A DNA stretch of 64,000 nt from an uncultured Bacilli bacterium (GTDB lineage: Bacteria; Bacillota_I; Bacilli_A; RF39; UBA660). Location of the stretch: NCBI GenBank assembly GCA_934085825.1, contig CAKOHR010000008.1:1-64000 (forward strand). The letters are read 5' to 3'. The notes under the pieces are model-generated. The model did not search any database and was not told the DNA's origin. It saw only the letters and a list, made by a program, of their open reading frames with translations. The translations under genes and the position numbers were made by a program. Positions 35,908 through 44,800 of the stretch are shown piece by piece. Positions within the stretch are counted from its first letter, which is position 1. The number at the start of each line of letters is the position of its first letter.

Positions 35908-35926
35908 TGGTGGAGAAGAGGAGAAT
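35908..35926 (-). other. prophage left attachment core (attL), 3' end of a tRNA gene
   Basis: Read on the minus strand, the 19 nt ATTCTCCTCTTCTCCACCA fit tRNA positions 58-76: the end of the T-loop, T-stem CTCCT, acceptor CTTCTCC, discriminator A and CCA. Upstream of it (higher coordinates) the sequence is no longer tRNA-like. This is what is expected when an integrase recombines into a tRNA 3' end and the intact gene is rebuilt at the far (right) junction, outside the window. The acceptor GGAGAAG with A73 would fit tRNA-Tyr among others. Confidence 0.6.
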
Positions 35927-36054
35927 AAATAACACAATTTTATATTATTTAAAACAACTTAAAAATTCCCGTAAATTCCGCAAATTTATATTTTTTTATT
36001 ATATCTCATTTTATCATCTTTTAAAAAAATAAGAGGTAAATAAGAGGTAAAATT

Positions 36055-36489
36055 ATGAATTGTAAATACTATAGAACAAGAACAAAAAAATATAAAAAAT
36101 ATGGATATTGTACAAAATACAAAAAAGAGGTATCTTTATTCTGTAAAGAATGCAATACAATAGAATATAAAAAAATTAAGCAAATTAAAAAAAGAACATA
36201 TAAGTTATCTAAAGCAGAAACTAATAGAACGAGTATATTAACTGATGACTTAGAACGTTGTATTATTTGTGGTAAAAGAAAGAATAACTTGCATGAGGTA
36301 TTTTTCGGGCGAAATAGACAACTTTCAATTGAATATGGACTAGTTATACCACTTTGTATAGAATGCCACAAAGAAATGCACAAGAATATAGAATTACAAG
36401 AGATGTGGCACGAAAAAGGACAAGCTATTTTTGAAAAGACTTATCCTGAATTAAATTTTATTGAGATTTTTAAAAGAAATTACAAATAA
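36055..36489 (+). CDS. HNH/DUF968-like zinc protein of phage
   Basis: 144 residues. An N-terminal Cys cluster (CKYYRTRTKKYKKYGYCTKY, CKEC) is followed by a basic linker and an HNH-like core: CIICGKRKN, LHEVFFGRNRQLSIEYGLVIPLC, and IECHKEMHKN. Such small proteins are frequent in Firmicutes phages and are thought to be nucleases or recombination factors. Transcribed away from attL, opposite to the late genes. Confidence 0.7.
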   Translation: MNCKYYRTRTKKYKKYGYCTKYKKEVSLFCKECNTIEYKKIKQIKKRTYKLSKAETNRTSILTDDLERCIICGKRKNNLHEVFFGRNRQLSIEYGLVIPLCIECHKEMHKNIELQEMWHEKGQAIFEKTYPELNFIEIFKRNYK

Positions 36490-36550
36490 TTACTAGTAAA
36501 TTTTATTAATTTGTATTATAATGTCGATTAGAGATATATTTTATAGGTGT

Positions 36551-36581
36551 ACCTCCACGAACTTTATATGTTCAAGGAGGT
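36551..36581 (+). promoter_or_regulatory. hairpin locking the ribosome-binding site of the toxin-like locus
   Basis: ACCTCC (36551-36556) pairs with GGAGGT (36576-36581) and GAAC (36559-36562) with GTTC (36570-36573), around a 2x2 internal loop and a 7-nt loop. The Shine-Dalgarno sequence AAGGAGGTGAT is therefore buried. TATAAT at 36517-36522 may be the -10 of this transcript. Confidence 0.65.
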
Positions 36582-36589
36582 GATGTATT

Positions 36590-36700
36590 ATGCAGACATA
36601 TAATTTTAGAAGCCACAAAGATGGAATATTTGATATTTACATTTTTAATTCTAGTGATCGTGCTATTACTTGTAATAGCTGTTGCTGTTGTCATCAATAA
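36590..36700 (+). CDS. 36-residue Cys-rich peptide overlapping a hydrophobic ORF
   Basis: ATG 36590 is 6 nt after a perfect AAGGAGGTGAT. It encodes a peptide ending in AITCNSCCCCHQ. The hydrophobic ORF at 36621 lies within it in another frame. Either this ORF is itself the product, or its translation opens the mRNA for the internal toxin-like ORF. Confidence 0.45.
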   Translation: MQTYNFRSHKDGIFDIYIFNSSDRAITCNSCCCCHQ

Positions 36701-36707
36701 AAAATAG
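36621..36707 (+). CDS. 28-residue single-span hydrophobic peptide, type I toxin-like
   Basis: Encodes MEYLIFTFLILVIVLLLVIA, then VAVVINKK: one membrane helix with a short charged end, the form of type I toxins and the so-called holin-like toxins of Firmicutes. It has no good ribosome-binding site of its own and is nested in the 36590 ORF (+1 frame), so coupled translation is likely. A GCACCTA/TAGGTGC hairpin follows at the stop (36707-36724). No antisense antitoxin RNA can be proven by eye. Confidence 0.55.
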   Translation: MEYLIFTFLILVIVLLLVIAVAVVINKK

Positions 36708-36739
36708 CACCTATAGATAGGTGCAATTTCCAAAGAGTG

Positions 36740-36775
36740 GAGATACATCTAGCCGAAAAATATATCTCTTTTTTT
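36740..36775 (+). terminator. terminator 1 of the toxin-like locus
   Basis: GAGATA/TATCTC hairpin followed by T7; the loop contains CATCTAGCCGA. Confidence 0.75.
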
Positions 36776-36800
36776 GTTTTTTAAACAAGCAATATGGACT

Positions 36801-36842
36801 GAGAAACACCTAGCAACGAACAACTAAATGTGTCTCTTTTTT
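36801..36842 (+). terminator. terminator 2, similar to the first
   Basis: GAGAAACAC/GTGTCTC stem followed by T6; the loop CTAGCAACGA resembles that of the hairpin at 36740. Both units begin with GCAAT about 20 nt before the stem. Confidence 0.65.
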
Positions 36843-36860
36843 GTCCTTAAACGACGATTT

Positions 36861-36884
36861 GGAGATAGAACGATGTGTTTCTCC
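36861..36884 (+). other. third hairpin of the tandem set
   Basis: GGAGA/TCTCC closes a loop containing GAACGATGTGT. GTGTTTCTC at 36875-36883 can also pair with GAGAAACAC at 36801-36809, giving an alternative fold. No T tail. The remaining stretch to 37008 shows no convincing gene. Confidence 0.45.
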
Positions 36885-37008
36885 TAATATTATTATATAC
36901 ACATTTCACGAAGAAATGCAACACAAAAATGTAAATCAATTACAAATTTGTAAAGACTATTATACATCATTCTTCAAAAAAATCAAGTTTTTTGGTTTTT
37001 ATTGCAAC

Positions 37009-37043
37009 AAAAAAGACCCAGCCAACTATGACTGAGTCTTTTA
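37009..37043 (-). terminator. terminator of the phage late operon
   Basis: AAGACTCAG/CTGGGTCTT on the minus strand followed by T4-G, overlapping the endolysin stop. Confidence 0.8.
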
Positions 37044-37745
37044 ATATGGAAAACCAAAATGTCTTAAACATTTTAATGTTTTAGGTCCTATGCATTGATC
37101 TATTGCATCATTATACAAGCCTGCTGCCTCACATCTTTCTTGAAACTCCCCAATAGCTTTTGCAATATTAGGTCCATAATAATTGCCAAGTGCTGATTTT
37201 GGTGTATACAACGAAAAATTTTTATACATGAATGCTGCAATTTTTGCTATACCATCACTTTGATCGCCTAATTTAATATAACCACGTGGGCCTAAAATAC
37301 TAGTAGAAGTTTCTTTCTTTGTACCTTCCTTGTAATCATATTTTTCTGGGTCTAGCCAAGTAGTTCCGCCTATGTCTTTTAAACCAAGATGAAGATGTAT
37401 TCCAGTTGCTTTTCCAGTCTTACCAGTATAACCTAGAATAGTGTCATGATTAACAGCTTGACCTTTCTTTACACAAATGCTATCTAAATGACAATAATAT
37501 AATCTTTTGCCAATTCTTGAATAATCAATCACAACACATTTTGCCCCAAAACCATCAGTATAAGTACTTGTAACTTTTCCATTTTCCAATGGATATTGAG
37601 GCCATTTATTTCCGTGAGTACCATAATCAGTTCCACTATGAAAAGAGTTAGTTGCACCAGATGAAGTGTTAATTATTCTACGATAGCCAAACTTGCTGGT
37701 TAAAGCATAATCTTTTCTATTAAAAGTTCTTTCTGCTAATTTCAT
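37041..37745 (-). CDS. phage endolysin: M23 endopeptidase plus peptidoglycan-binding domain
   Basis: 234 residues. The M23 zinc site is FHSGTDYG (His36, Asp40) and GIHLHLG (His117, His119). A linker around YIKLGDQSDGIAKI leads to a C-terminal helical peptidoglycan-binding domain (IAKAIGEFQERCEAAGLYND). It cuts peptide cross-links in the cell wall during lysis. It is the last gene of the late operon and overlaps the 33-residue ORF upstream (ATGA). Confidence 0.9.
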   Translation of the reverse strand: MKLAERTFNRKDYALTSKFGYRRIINTSSGATNSFHSGTDYGTHGNKWPQYPLENGKVTSTYTDGFGAKCVVIDYSRIGKRLYYCHLDSICVKKGQAVNHDTILGYTGKTGKATGIHLHLGLKDIGGTTWLDPEKYDYKEGTKKETSTSILGPRGYIKLGDQSDGIAKIAAFMYKNFSLYTPKSALGNYYGPNIAKAIGEFQERCEAAGLYNDAIDQCIGPKTLKCLRHFGFPY

Positions 37746-37843
37746 AACTCAACTTCCTCCAATTTTTCTGGAATTTCTCCATACATTTCTTCTAATTCTG
37801 CTAAGTTTTCATCAGTTACAATAATATTTAATTCTTCTTCCAT
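37742..37843 (-). CDS. 33-residue acidic phage peptide
   Basis: MEEELNIIVTDENLAELEEM, then YGEIPEKLEEVEL; GGAGGAAGAAG precedes the ATG and the TGA overlaps the endolysin ATG. Likely a real small late gene of unknown role. Confidence 0.55.
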   Translation of the reverse strand: MEEELNIIVTDENLAELEEMYGEIPEKLEEVEL

Positions 37844-38115
37844 TCTTCTTCCTCCACTTTTATTGCTCTATTTTCAAATTTCTTATAAGCATCAAGATAA
37901 ATTTCTTTTTTATCTCCGTTATAAGTAATTTCATAGTACATTCCATCTAATAATGTAGTACTTAGTAAGGCTTTATTATTTTGTAGCGTTTTACAAATCC
38001 ATACAATAAAGACATTTTTTTCTTCAATTGTAACATTATTAGATTTATCTAAATGCTCATTAGCATAATCCTTTACTAATTTAATACATAAATTTTCAAA
38101 ATCATTATTTTTCAT
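37828..38115 (-). CDS. phage protein of unknown function
   Basis: 95 residues, acidic and basic patches, no membrane segment. It overlaps its upstream neighbour by 11 bp and lies in the lysis block. No family recognised. Confidence 0.6.
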   Translation of the reverse strand: MKNNDFENLCIKLVKDYANEHLDKSNNVTIEEKNVFIVWICKTLQNNKALLSTTLLDGMYYEITYNGDKKEIYLDAYKKFENRAIKVEEEEWKKN

Positions 38116-38314
38116 ATTTCTTTTCTTCTCTACTAATTCCTTTAATTGCCCAGAATTGAGCTTCTTCTAATTTTGTAATTGCTAGAGATTTTTCTCTGCT
38201 ATTTTCACATAGTTTTTCAATACAATTATAGATATCTGAGAAACTTAATCTTATTTTATTTATTTTTGCTTTTTGTTCTTCTGGTATTTCTATAAATTTT
38301 GCTTTTTCATTCAT
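38105..38314 (-). CDS. Acb2/Tad1-like hairpin protein (possible anti-CBASS/anti-Thoeris sponge)
   Basis: 69 residues predicted as two helices: IPEEQKAKINKIRLSFSDIYNCIEKL (9-35) and SREKSLAITKLEEAQFWAIKGI (39-60). The second carries the SREKSLAITKLEEAxxWAIKA-like signature of the Acb2/Tad1 hairpin domain. Characterised members bind cyclic (oligo)nucleotide or gcADPR signals and block CBASS or Thoeris immunity. Placement in the late operon next to the holin is common for this family. Binding here is inferred only. Confidence 0.6.
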   Translation of the reverse strand: MNEKAKFIEIPEEQKAKINKIRLSFSDIYNCIEKLCENSREKSLAITKLEEAQFWAIKGISREEKKYEK

Positions 38315-38316
38315 AT

Positions 38317-38568
38317 CTATTCTCCTCTCAGTAAGTCATTTAAATTTTTTCCTAAATCGTAAGCACCGCCAGTAAGTAAACCAGCTACTACGATAGAACC
38401 ATTAAAATCTTTAGTCATAATAAAGTTAATTGCTGCTACAATAATACCTATCAAAAGGTTTTGTACTGGAATCAACTTATTATTGAACTTTGGATTTTTT
38501 TTTGCAATTACACCACAGAAATAAGTTACAAATATTGTAACTAAAGTCATAATTGTTTGAATATCCAT
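38317..38568 (-). CDS. phage holin
   Basis: 83 residues with two or three membrane helices (IMTLVTIFVTYFCGVIAKK, LLIGIIVAAINFIM, VVAGLLTGGAYDLG) and a charged C-terminus, next to the endolysin block. It permits lysin access to the wall by forming membrane lesions. Confidence 0.75.
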   Translation of the reverse strand: MDIQTIMTLVTIFVTYFCGVIAKKNPKFNNKLIPVQNLLIGIIVAAINFIMTKDFNGSIVVAGLLTGGAYDLGKNLNDLLRGE

Positions 38569-38584
38569 TTTCCCAGCTCCTTTC

Positions 38585-38941
38585 TTATATTTTTCCTTTT
38601 TTCAATAATTGTTCCCAGTGCTCATGGATATACGAATTACCACCTAGTTTTGTGTACTTATCATATAATTCGTGCGCATTAAGTCTTTGAATTTGACTCT
38701 TTGGAACATTGTGCTCTACATCCGAAATAAAGTTTGTTAAATCTGTTTTTATTGATTGTAACTCTAGACAATCAATTCTTTTAATCGATTGCGTCTCCAA
38801 GTCATCAATTCTTTTAACAAGCGGTTTTAAAACATTATTAATCTTCTTACTAAATAAGTTAAAAAAATATTTTATTGATCCTATTAGTCCAACTAAAAAA
38901 GCAAGTGCTGTTGCTACTTGTCCTATTGTTATTTTTTCCAT
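38585..38941 (-). CDS. membrane-anchored lysis-module protein
   Basis: 118 residues. An N-terminal helix (QVATALAFLVGLIGSIKYFFNLF) precedes a coiled coil with a direct repeat (VKRIDDLETQSIKRIDCLELQSIK) and a C-terminal helical end HEHWEQLLKKGKI. The form resembles XhlA-like or spanin-like accessory proteins; the assignment is by position and shape. Confidence 0.5.
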   Translation of the reverse strand: MEKITIGQVATALAFLVGLIGSIKYFFNLFSKKINNVLKPLVKRIDDLETQSIKRIDCLELQSIKTDLTNFISDVEHNVPKSQIQRLNAHELYDKYTKLGGNSYIHEHWEQLLKKGKI

Positions 38942-38958
38942 GTTATCCTTTCTTTTTT

Positions 38959-39522
38959 TTATTCTACGACTTCAAATACAAGTAAAGTTTTTGAATTATC
39001 TAGCTGGTATTCACTTGCCCCATAAGTCGCAATACTTATAATGTCGTTTTCTTGCACATCGATCAAATTATTATATGAAAAACTATCATAATCAAAAGTT
39101 TTTTTTACTATCCACGGATTAGTAACATTATTTCCATTTTTTCTCAGATACATATAAATTAATTGATCATTTCTCGTATATGTACCAATTACACCTGCAA
39201 TTTTAATTTTAGAAATTCCAGGTCCTATTGCGATTTTTCCATTTTGTATAGATAACTTATCTCCAACGGTTTTAGCAGCAATCCAATTTGATACTTCAAC
39301 ATATTGACCAGTTGCTGGAGTTATGCTCGCTGTTAAACTTGCACTTAACATATGCTTTTGTATAGCATTATTTATGTAATTACAATTATATGTATCCGTA
39401 TCGCTTATTGTTTGCGTAGATTTAAAACTATTTTCCATATTATCTTGTAATTGGTTTATATTTGTATTGTTTAAAGGCTTTGCATTAGCATCACCTTTGT
39501 TTCCAAAATTAATTTTTTCCAT
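38959..39522 (-). CDS. phage tail-associated protein
   Basis: The start is MEKINFGNKGDANAKPLNNTN (GAAAGGG 8 nt upstream). The N-terminus NKGDANAKPLNNTNINQLQDNMENS is the repeat-like lead-in seen in Gram-positive phage fibre proteins, followed by a beta-rich TNF/collagen-like domain (SNWIAAKTVGDKLSIQNGKI). Likely a secondary receptor-binding or head-fibre protein. Confidence 0.6.
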   Translation of the reverse strand: MEKINFGNKGDANAKPLNNTNINQLQDNMENSFKSTQTISDTDTYNCNYINNAIQKHMLSASLTASITPATGQYVEVSNWIAAKTVGDKLSIQNGKIAIGPGISKIKIAGVIGTYTRNDQLIYMYLRKNGNNVTNPWIVKKTFDYDSFSYNNLIDVQENDIISIATYGASEYQLDNSKTLLVFEVVE

Positions 39523-39527
39523 TTTTA

Positions 39528-41831
39528 TCATCCCTTTCTTTTGAGTATTTTAATTTCTTCTTTTAATTCATTTATTATTACTTGCTGTTCTTTTATAGCT
39601 TGTAAACATAAAGAAGTCATTGAATAAATATCTACCCCATCATTTTTTTCGCTAGTAATAAGTTTAGAATAATTGTATTCATCACCTATTACAAAACCGA
39701 GGTGTTTCTTTGTTCCATTCTTTTCACTTTTTAGATTATATTTATATACGTCTATTTTGTTTATTTCGTTTAAAGCGCCATCATATTTTTCAAAATTCTT
39801 CTTGTTTTCCGCTAATGATGTTTGCGTTAAAGATGCACAAATTATTTTGCCAGTTTCCCCAATTAAGTCAATAGTGGTAGAATTGTTTTTATTATTCAAA
39901 GCTAAATATCCGCCATTTGCAGTATCAAGTACTACCAAATCATTTCCGCTATTATCTTTCAAACTGATAGAGCCATTATTTAATGCAGATATTTTAACTT
40001 TTTCGTTTCCATTAATAAAATATCTCATCCCTGCAACATTATATCTTGATTTATAAGCAATTCCGTTTTGAGTTGCTTCCATTTCTATTAACCCAGCACT
40101 GCCTTTTCCTATCTTAACAGTACCCAAAGTTGTTGTTTTTTCTAAAATCCCATTTACATTTGCATTATTACATATCAAATTCCCGTCTTTGTCCACTTTG
40201 AAATTTGTACTATCTATAACTATGTTCTTACTAGTTAAGTTGATTGTATTATTGGCAAGTAAATTAATAATATCATTTGCAGTTAAATCAATATTGTCAG
40301 CACCAATAGCAAATGCGGTCCCATCTTTTGGATCTGCGGTCAGAGTAGCTTTGACTATCTTACCATTGCTATCAACTTTTAAAACGATTTGACTTTCTTG
40401 AACATCGATTTCACTTTGTAACTGAGTATCTTTTCCATTTAACTGACTAACTTTTAAATTTATATCATCTTTCGTTTGACTTATCTCACTGTTCAATTCA
40501 ACTTTTGTTGCAAATTGAGTAGTATAGATATTTGATGCCATTAGCTGAATATACAAATATGCTGAAGAATATCCAGGCAGTGAAATTGTATAATTCCCAG
40601 CGGTTAAAGCAATTGTAGGATAATCATAATTAATAATTTCTTCCGTTGTTTTAACAGCATTTTTGTTAGTTTCTTTTATATATTCTACTCTTTTAATTAT
40701 TGAACAAGTTTGACTATCATAGTTTAATATAAATTCATCATAATTATTATCATCATAATATAATAAATCATCTGGCAATTCATAATCAACCACTTCATTT
40801 GTATTTATGTTAGTAAACCTTATTATTCTGTTATTTAAGTATAAGTCGTCAGCTGGATACAAGTAATCACTAGGATACAAATATGAAATATCCTCTGTTG
40901 TTGGATGAATTTTAATTGCAATTGGTTCACTTTCATTTACTTTTACCAAATTAACTGAAGCATAATCACTTTCACCACTAGTAGTAATATCTGCTATATC
41001 GCTAATTTTTGAATTTATTTCATCTGTTGTTTGAGTTATTTTTGATATTTTTTCATTTTGACTAGTTACAGTTGAAATTACATCTCCCACATCATTTTCA
41101 ATTTTTTCAACTTTGGTTGTTACAGAAGAAACACTTGATTCTATACTTTCTTTAGTAGTTTCGAGCTTTACATAGGTTACATAATCTTTTTCTACAGTAG
41201 TTTTAAATTGATTTAATACAGCTTCTACTTCTTTGGCATAATCATCATTAGAATAGTCAGTAGCTAAAACCCAATCAACCGCGTTATAATCCCCATCAGC
41301 TCTTTTAGCTCTACAGCGATACAAGTCTTTATCATCTTTTATCCAAATATCACCAACATCATAAGGAGGTGTTGGTGATACTACAAAAACTCGTCTTTTA
41401 CTGTCTGCAGTATCTTTTGCTGAATTTGCAATTGCTAAAGCCTCAGTCACATCACTATCAACAATTTTCACCCATTTATACTCATTATTTTCCAAAGCAA
41501 ATCTATATGCATATCCAGTATCTTGATCATAATACAAGTCCCCTAAATGATTGTTTTTATCCTTATCAGTTAACCATTCATTAGCAGGTTGATTTTCAAT
41601 AGTGGGAACACCAATTAAAAACCAAGTAGTAATGTTTCCATCTACTTGGCTTTGGATGTTTTCTATATCTTTAGCTGTCGCATCAATAAAACTCTTTAAT
41701 TCTTTGTCGGTCTTGACTAAAGTTTCAGTTGCTTGCTTTATCTTTTTTCTGTCAGAAGATAAATTATTTAAATTATATCTTCTAATGACATCTTCAGCTG
41801 TTAGTGCCTTTTTAAAATCATTAACACTCAT
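39528..41831 (-). CDS. tail fibre/spike with C-terminal S74 intramolecular chaperone
   Basis: 767 residues starting MSVNDFKKALTAEDVIRRYN; the ATG overlaps the stop of the large virion protein (TAATG). Long coiled coils (TDKELKSFIDATAKDIENIQ and KIEND/EKISKITQTTDEINSK repeats) precede a beta-rich stalk. The last about 90 residues form a peptidase-S74-like chaperone: KKHLGFVIGDEYNYSKLITS and a final helix LQAIKEQQVIINELKEEIKI. Such fibres trimerise and the chaperone cleaves itself off. The probable host-receptor protein. Confidence 0.8.
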   Translation of the reverse strand: MSVNDFKKALTAEDVIRRYNLNNLSSDRKKIKQATETLVKTDKELKSFIDATAKDIENIQSQVDGNITTWFLIGVPTIENQPANEWLTDKDKNNHLGDLYYDQDTGYAYRFALENNEYKWVKIVDSDVTEALAIANSAKDTADSKRRVFVVSPTPPYDVGDIWIKDDKDLYRCRAKRADGDYNAVDWVLATDYSNDDYAKEVEAVLNQFKTTVEKDYVTYVKLETTKESIESSVSSVTTKVEKIENDVGDVISTVTSQNEKISKITQTTDEINSKISDIADITTSGESDYASVNLVKVNESEPIAIKIHPTTEDISYLYPSDYLYPADDLYLNNRIIRFTNINTNEVVDYELPDDLLYYDDNNYDEFILNYDSQTCSIIKRVEYIKETNKNAVKTTEEIINYDYPTIALTAGNYTISLPGYSSAYLYIQLMASNIYTTQFATKVELNSEISQTKDDINLKVSQLNGKDTQLQSEIDVQESQIVLKVDSNGKIVKATLTADPKDGTAFAIGADNIDLTANDIINLLANNTINLTSKNIVIDSTNFKVDKDGNLICNNANVNGILEKTTTLGTVKIGKGSAGLIEMEATQNGIAYKSRYNVAGMRYFINGNEKVKISALNNGSISLKDNSGNDLVVLDTANGGYLALNNKNNSTTIDLIGETGKIICASLTQTSLAENKKNFEKYDGALNEINKIDVYKYNLKSEKNGTKKHLGFVIGDEYNYSKLITSEKNDGVDIYSMTSLCLQAIKEQQVIINELKEEIKILKRKG

Positions 41832-44800
41832 TACCAATACACTCTCCCATCTCTAATTGTAAATCCTAGCTTTTTCAACTTTTTTTCTTTTTCTGATTTT
41901 GTTATATTTTGAGAATTTATATAATTAACAATATCTTTATTATAATTATCAAAGCCTATACTCTTTAGCAAAATCTTTTTATCATTCGCAGATTTATTCA
42001 AGTTATTTACATAATTAATAATTTGATTATTATAGTTATCATAAGAACTATATTTAGACTTTATAAGAATTGCTTTTTGAGAAATTGTTAAGTTTAATGA
42101 ATTTACATAATTTATAACTTCATTTTTCCTAGAACCACTTATTGTCTTGCCAGTATTTACATTATACTTTCCTTCAAAATTTTGGCTATCAAATTTAATA
42201 TATTGTTTCATAGGGATTTTTAAAGTGACTATGTCATTTAAAGTATCATCACTAGAATAATATTTTGAATATAAATAAGCAAGTTGATTATCTTCTAAAT
42301 CTGCTTTTATAAGATTATCACATATTTTTTTGTGTTTTTCTTCTGTTGATAAATCTTTGCTATTTTTAATAGAAAAACTTTCTGAATTTAAAGCAACATA
42401 TTCAGCAACTTGTGTATCTGACATTTTTAAATCCTTCAATTTGTTTATTTCTGTTAAATCATTTGAAGAATAATTTATGTCTCTACCATTGAAAAACTTT
42501 TCATTAGCAAGTGCTTTTGAATATCCGTATATTTCTTTTATCATTTTTGCTTTAGTTTCATCATCAGCATTTTTATATGTGGAATTAGAAACTAAATTAT
42601 TTAGACACTTGTTGGCGGTTTGACCATAAGTCTTTTTATAAGAAGTATATTCATTGCTATTCATATTATAGTTTTCATTTTTATACTTTACATAACCTTG
42701 CGGAACTCCAGGAACAACACTAGTATCTCCAGTTTCTTTATGAACTCTTTTAAGCTCATTATCTAAACTAGTAGTTTTTATTTCTTTCTTTGAATATGGA
42801 GCAATAAAGTTATTAAATGCCCTTTCTAAAATACTATCGGGTTGTTTCTTTTCTTCTCCCCAAATGTCTGTAGCCACAGGCAAAGTATTTCTTAAGCCTG
42901 GTATCTTATACATCATTTGTTTAACAAGTTTATTTGCAAATTTGAAACTTGAATCTCTATCAACTGCTGTACTTCTTACTCTATCATCAAACGTTGATGC
43001 AATTTGGCTAAATAAAGTTGGAAAAAATTGTAAAGCATAATTGCTAGTTACGTTTTGAGCCATGTTAGACACCATTTGCATACTGCCTTGTTGATAACTA
43101 CTTAGAACATCTGTTAAACCAGAAATAAAAGACATTTCAGAAACTGGGTCTAAAGTTTTAGCTAAAGTGTCAATTACTATATTTGCATCCCATTCTTCTT
43201 GCTCTTCTAATTCTTTATAAGCATTTGCACCAGTTAAAAACGGAATAGCAACAGGAGATAACCAACTTAACGAATAAGTATTATTTCCTATCTTTAAAGC
43301 ATAGTCTTGATTTCCTAGTTGGCTATCATATTTACTTTCTTTATCATCATCGTCGCCACCAGTTATAAAACCGGCTTTCGCAAGAGCATAGCCCATTAAA
43401 GCTAGAGATGTTCCAGTCAATCCTTGAGATAAATTATCAATGAATTGACTAGCATTAATATTACCATTTTTTAATTGTACAACATCATAAGATAGATTTT
43501 TAATCAAACCAATTGGAGAATACTTAACACCTGCTTTTGCAACATTTATAGGGGTCTTTTTAAAAGGAATTGCCGCTCCAATTGCAAGCTTACTAGCTGT
43601 ATTAGTATTTTCTATTTTTTGAATATAACTAGCAACTTTAGAATATTGTCTGAAAGTAGCAATTTCTGCTTGTTCAACAGCATATAATTTTGCTTGTTCA
43701 ATTAACTCAGAATTATTGTTTATTTGTTCTTTAGTTGTAATTCCTTTAGCAGTCAAATATTCTTTTAAACTACTTTGAAAAGCACTTTTGCTAAATAACC
43801 AGTCTTCCCATGACAAAGCATCACTATTAAATTTTGATATTTTTTCTAGTGTTTTATTATTAAAGGTCGCTTTTTCCATTTGCAATTGGTTCTTTATGCT
43901 ATATTTTCCTTCGCCCTGAATAATACTTTTCATTTCTGTTGTAGTTTTATCAACGAAGTCTACAACATCTTGACTGGCTTTTTTGAATGTTCTAGTTCTG
44001 TCTTTACTATCTTTAATAAATAATGTTTCTAATGCTCTTGCTTGTACATTTTTCACCTTTAAGGCAAATTTCATAGCAACATTTGATACAATATTTCTTA
44101 TATGAGTCTTAGGATTACCAAGCATAGATAAATATCTCCAACCATTAATTTTATCAGCAGTAGTAGATTTCATTTGTTCAGCAATTTGACTTTTAAATTT
44201 CTCTACATTAGCATCTAAATCTTCTTGAGTATAAGTTCCATCAGACTTATATGTATTTAAAATAGTTTCAACCATTTCTGGAGTTATAGTAACTCCTTCA
44301 AAAGATTTATCTCCAGTTGCCTTAGCCCTATTAACAATTTTTTGGAACATCAACAATTGACCTTCAGGAGTCATTCTACCAATCATACTATATTGTTGAA
44401 CCATTTGACCTAGTTCAGTACCCAATATAGTTTTATTCATTATTAAATCAGTTGCATTTTTCATGTCTCCACGTTTCTTAGCTTCCATTAATAATTGGTC
44501 TATAACAGCTAAATCAGTTAAATCAACTTTAGAGTCATTCATTTTAGCATTGATGTAATTTATACCTTCTTCATAAGACATTGAAGTTGCTTTTGCTTTC
44601 GCATTTTCTAATGTTTTTTTATTAGAAATTTGAGTATAAGTTATTTTATCCATATCTAAATCTTTTATAGACACAAAATCTTTTAGAATATCAGACTCAG
44701 TTGATGTTTCACTCCATGAACGAAGCTCTTTTCCAATTGGAATATCTATTGATTTTTCACCATTTATAGATTTAGCTATCTTTTCCGCTCTTACTTTAAT

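Noticed and set aside
36841..37035. 64-residue plus-strand open frame after the tandem hairpins
   Set aside because: No ATG or ribosome-binding site at its start, low-complexity translation, and it runs into the late-operon terminator.
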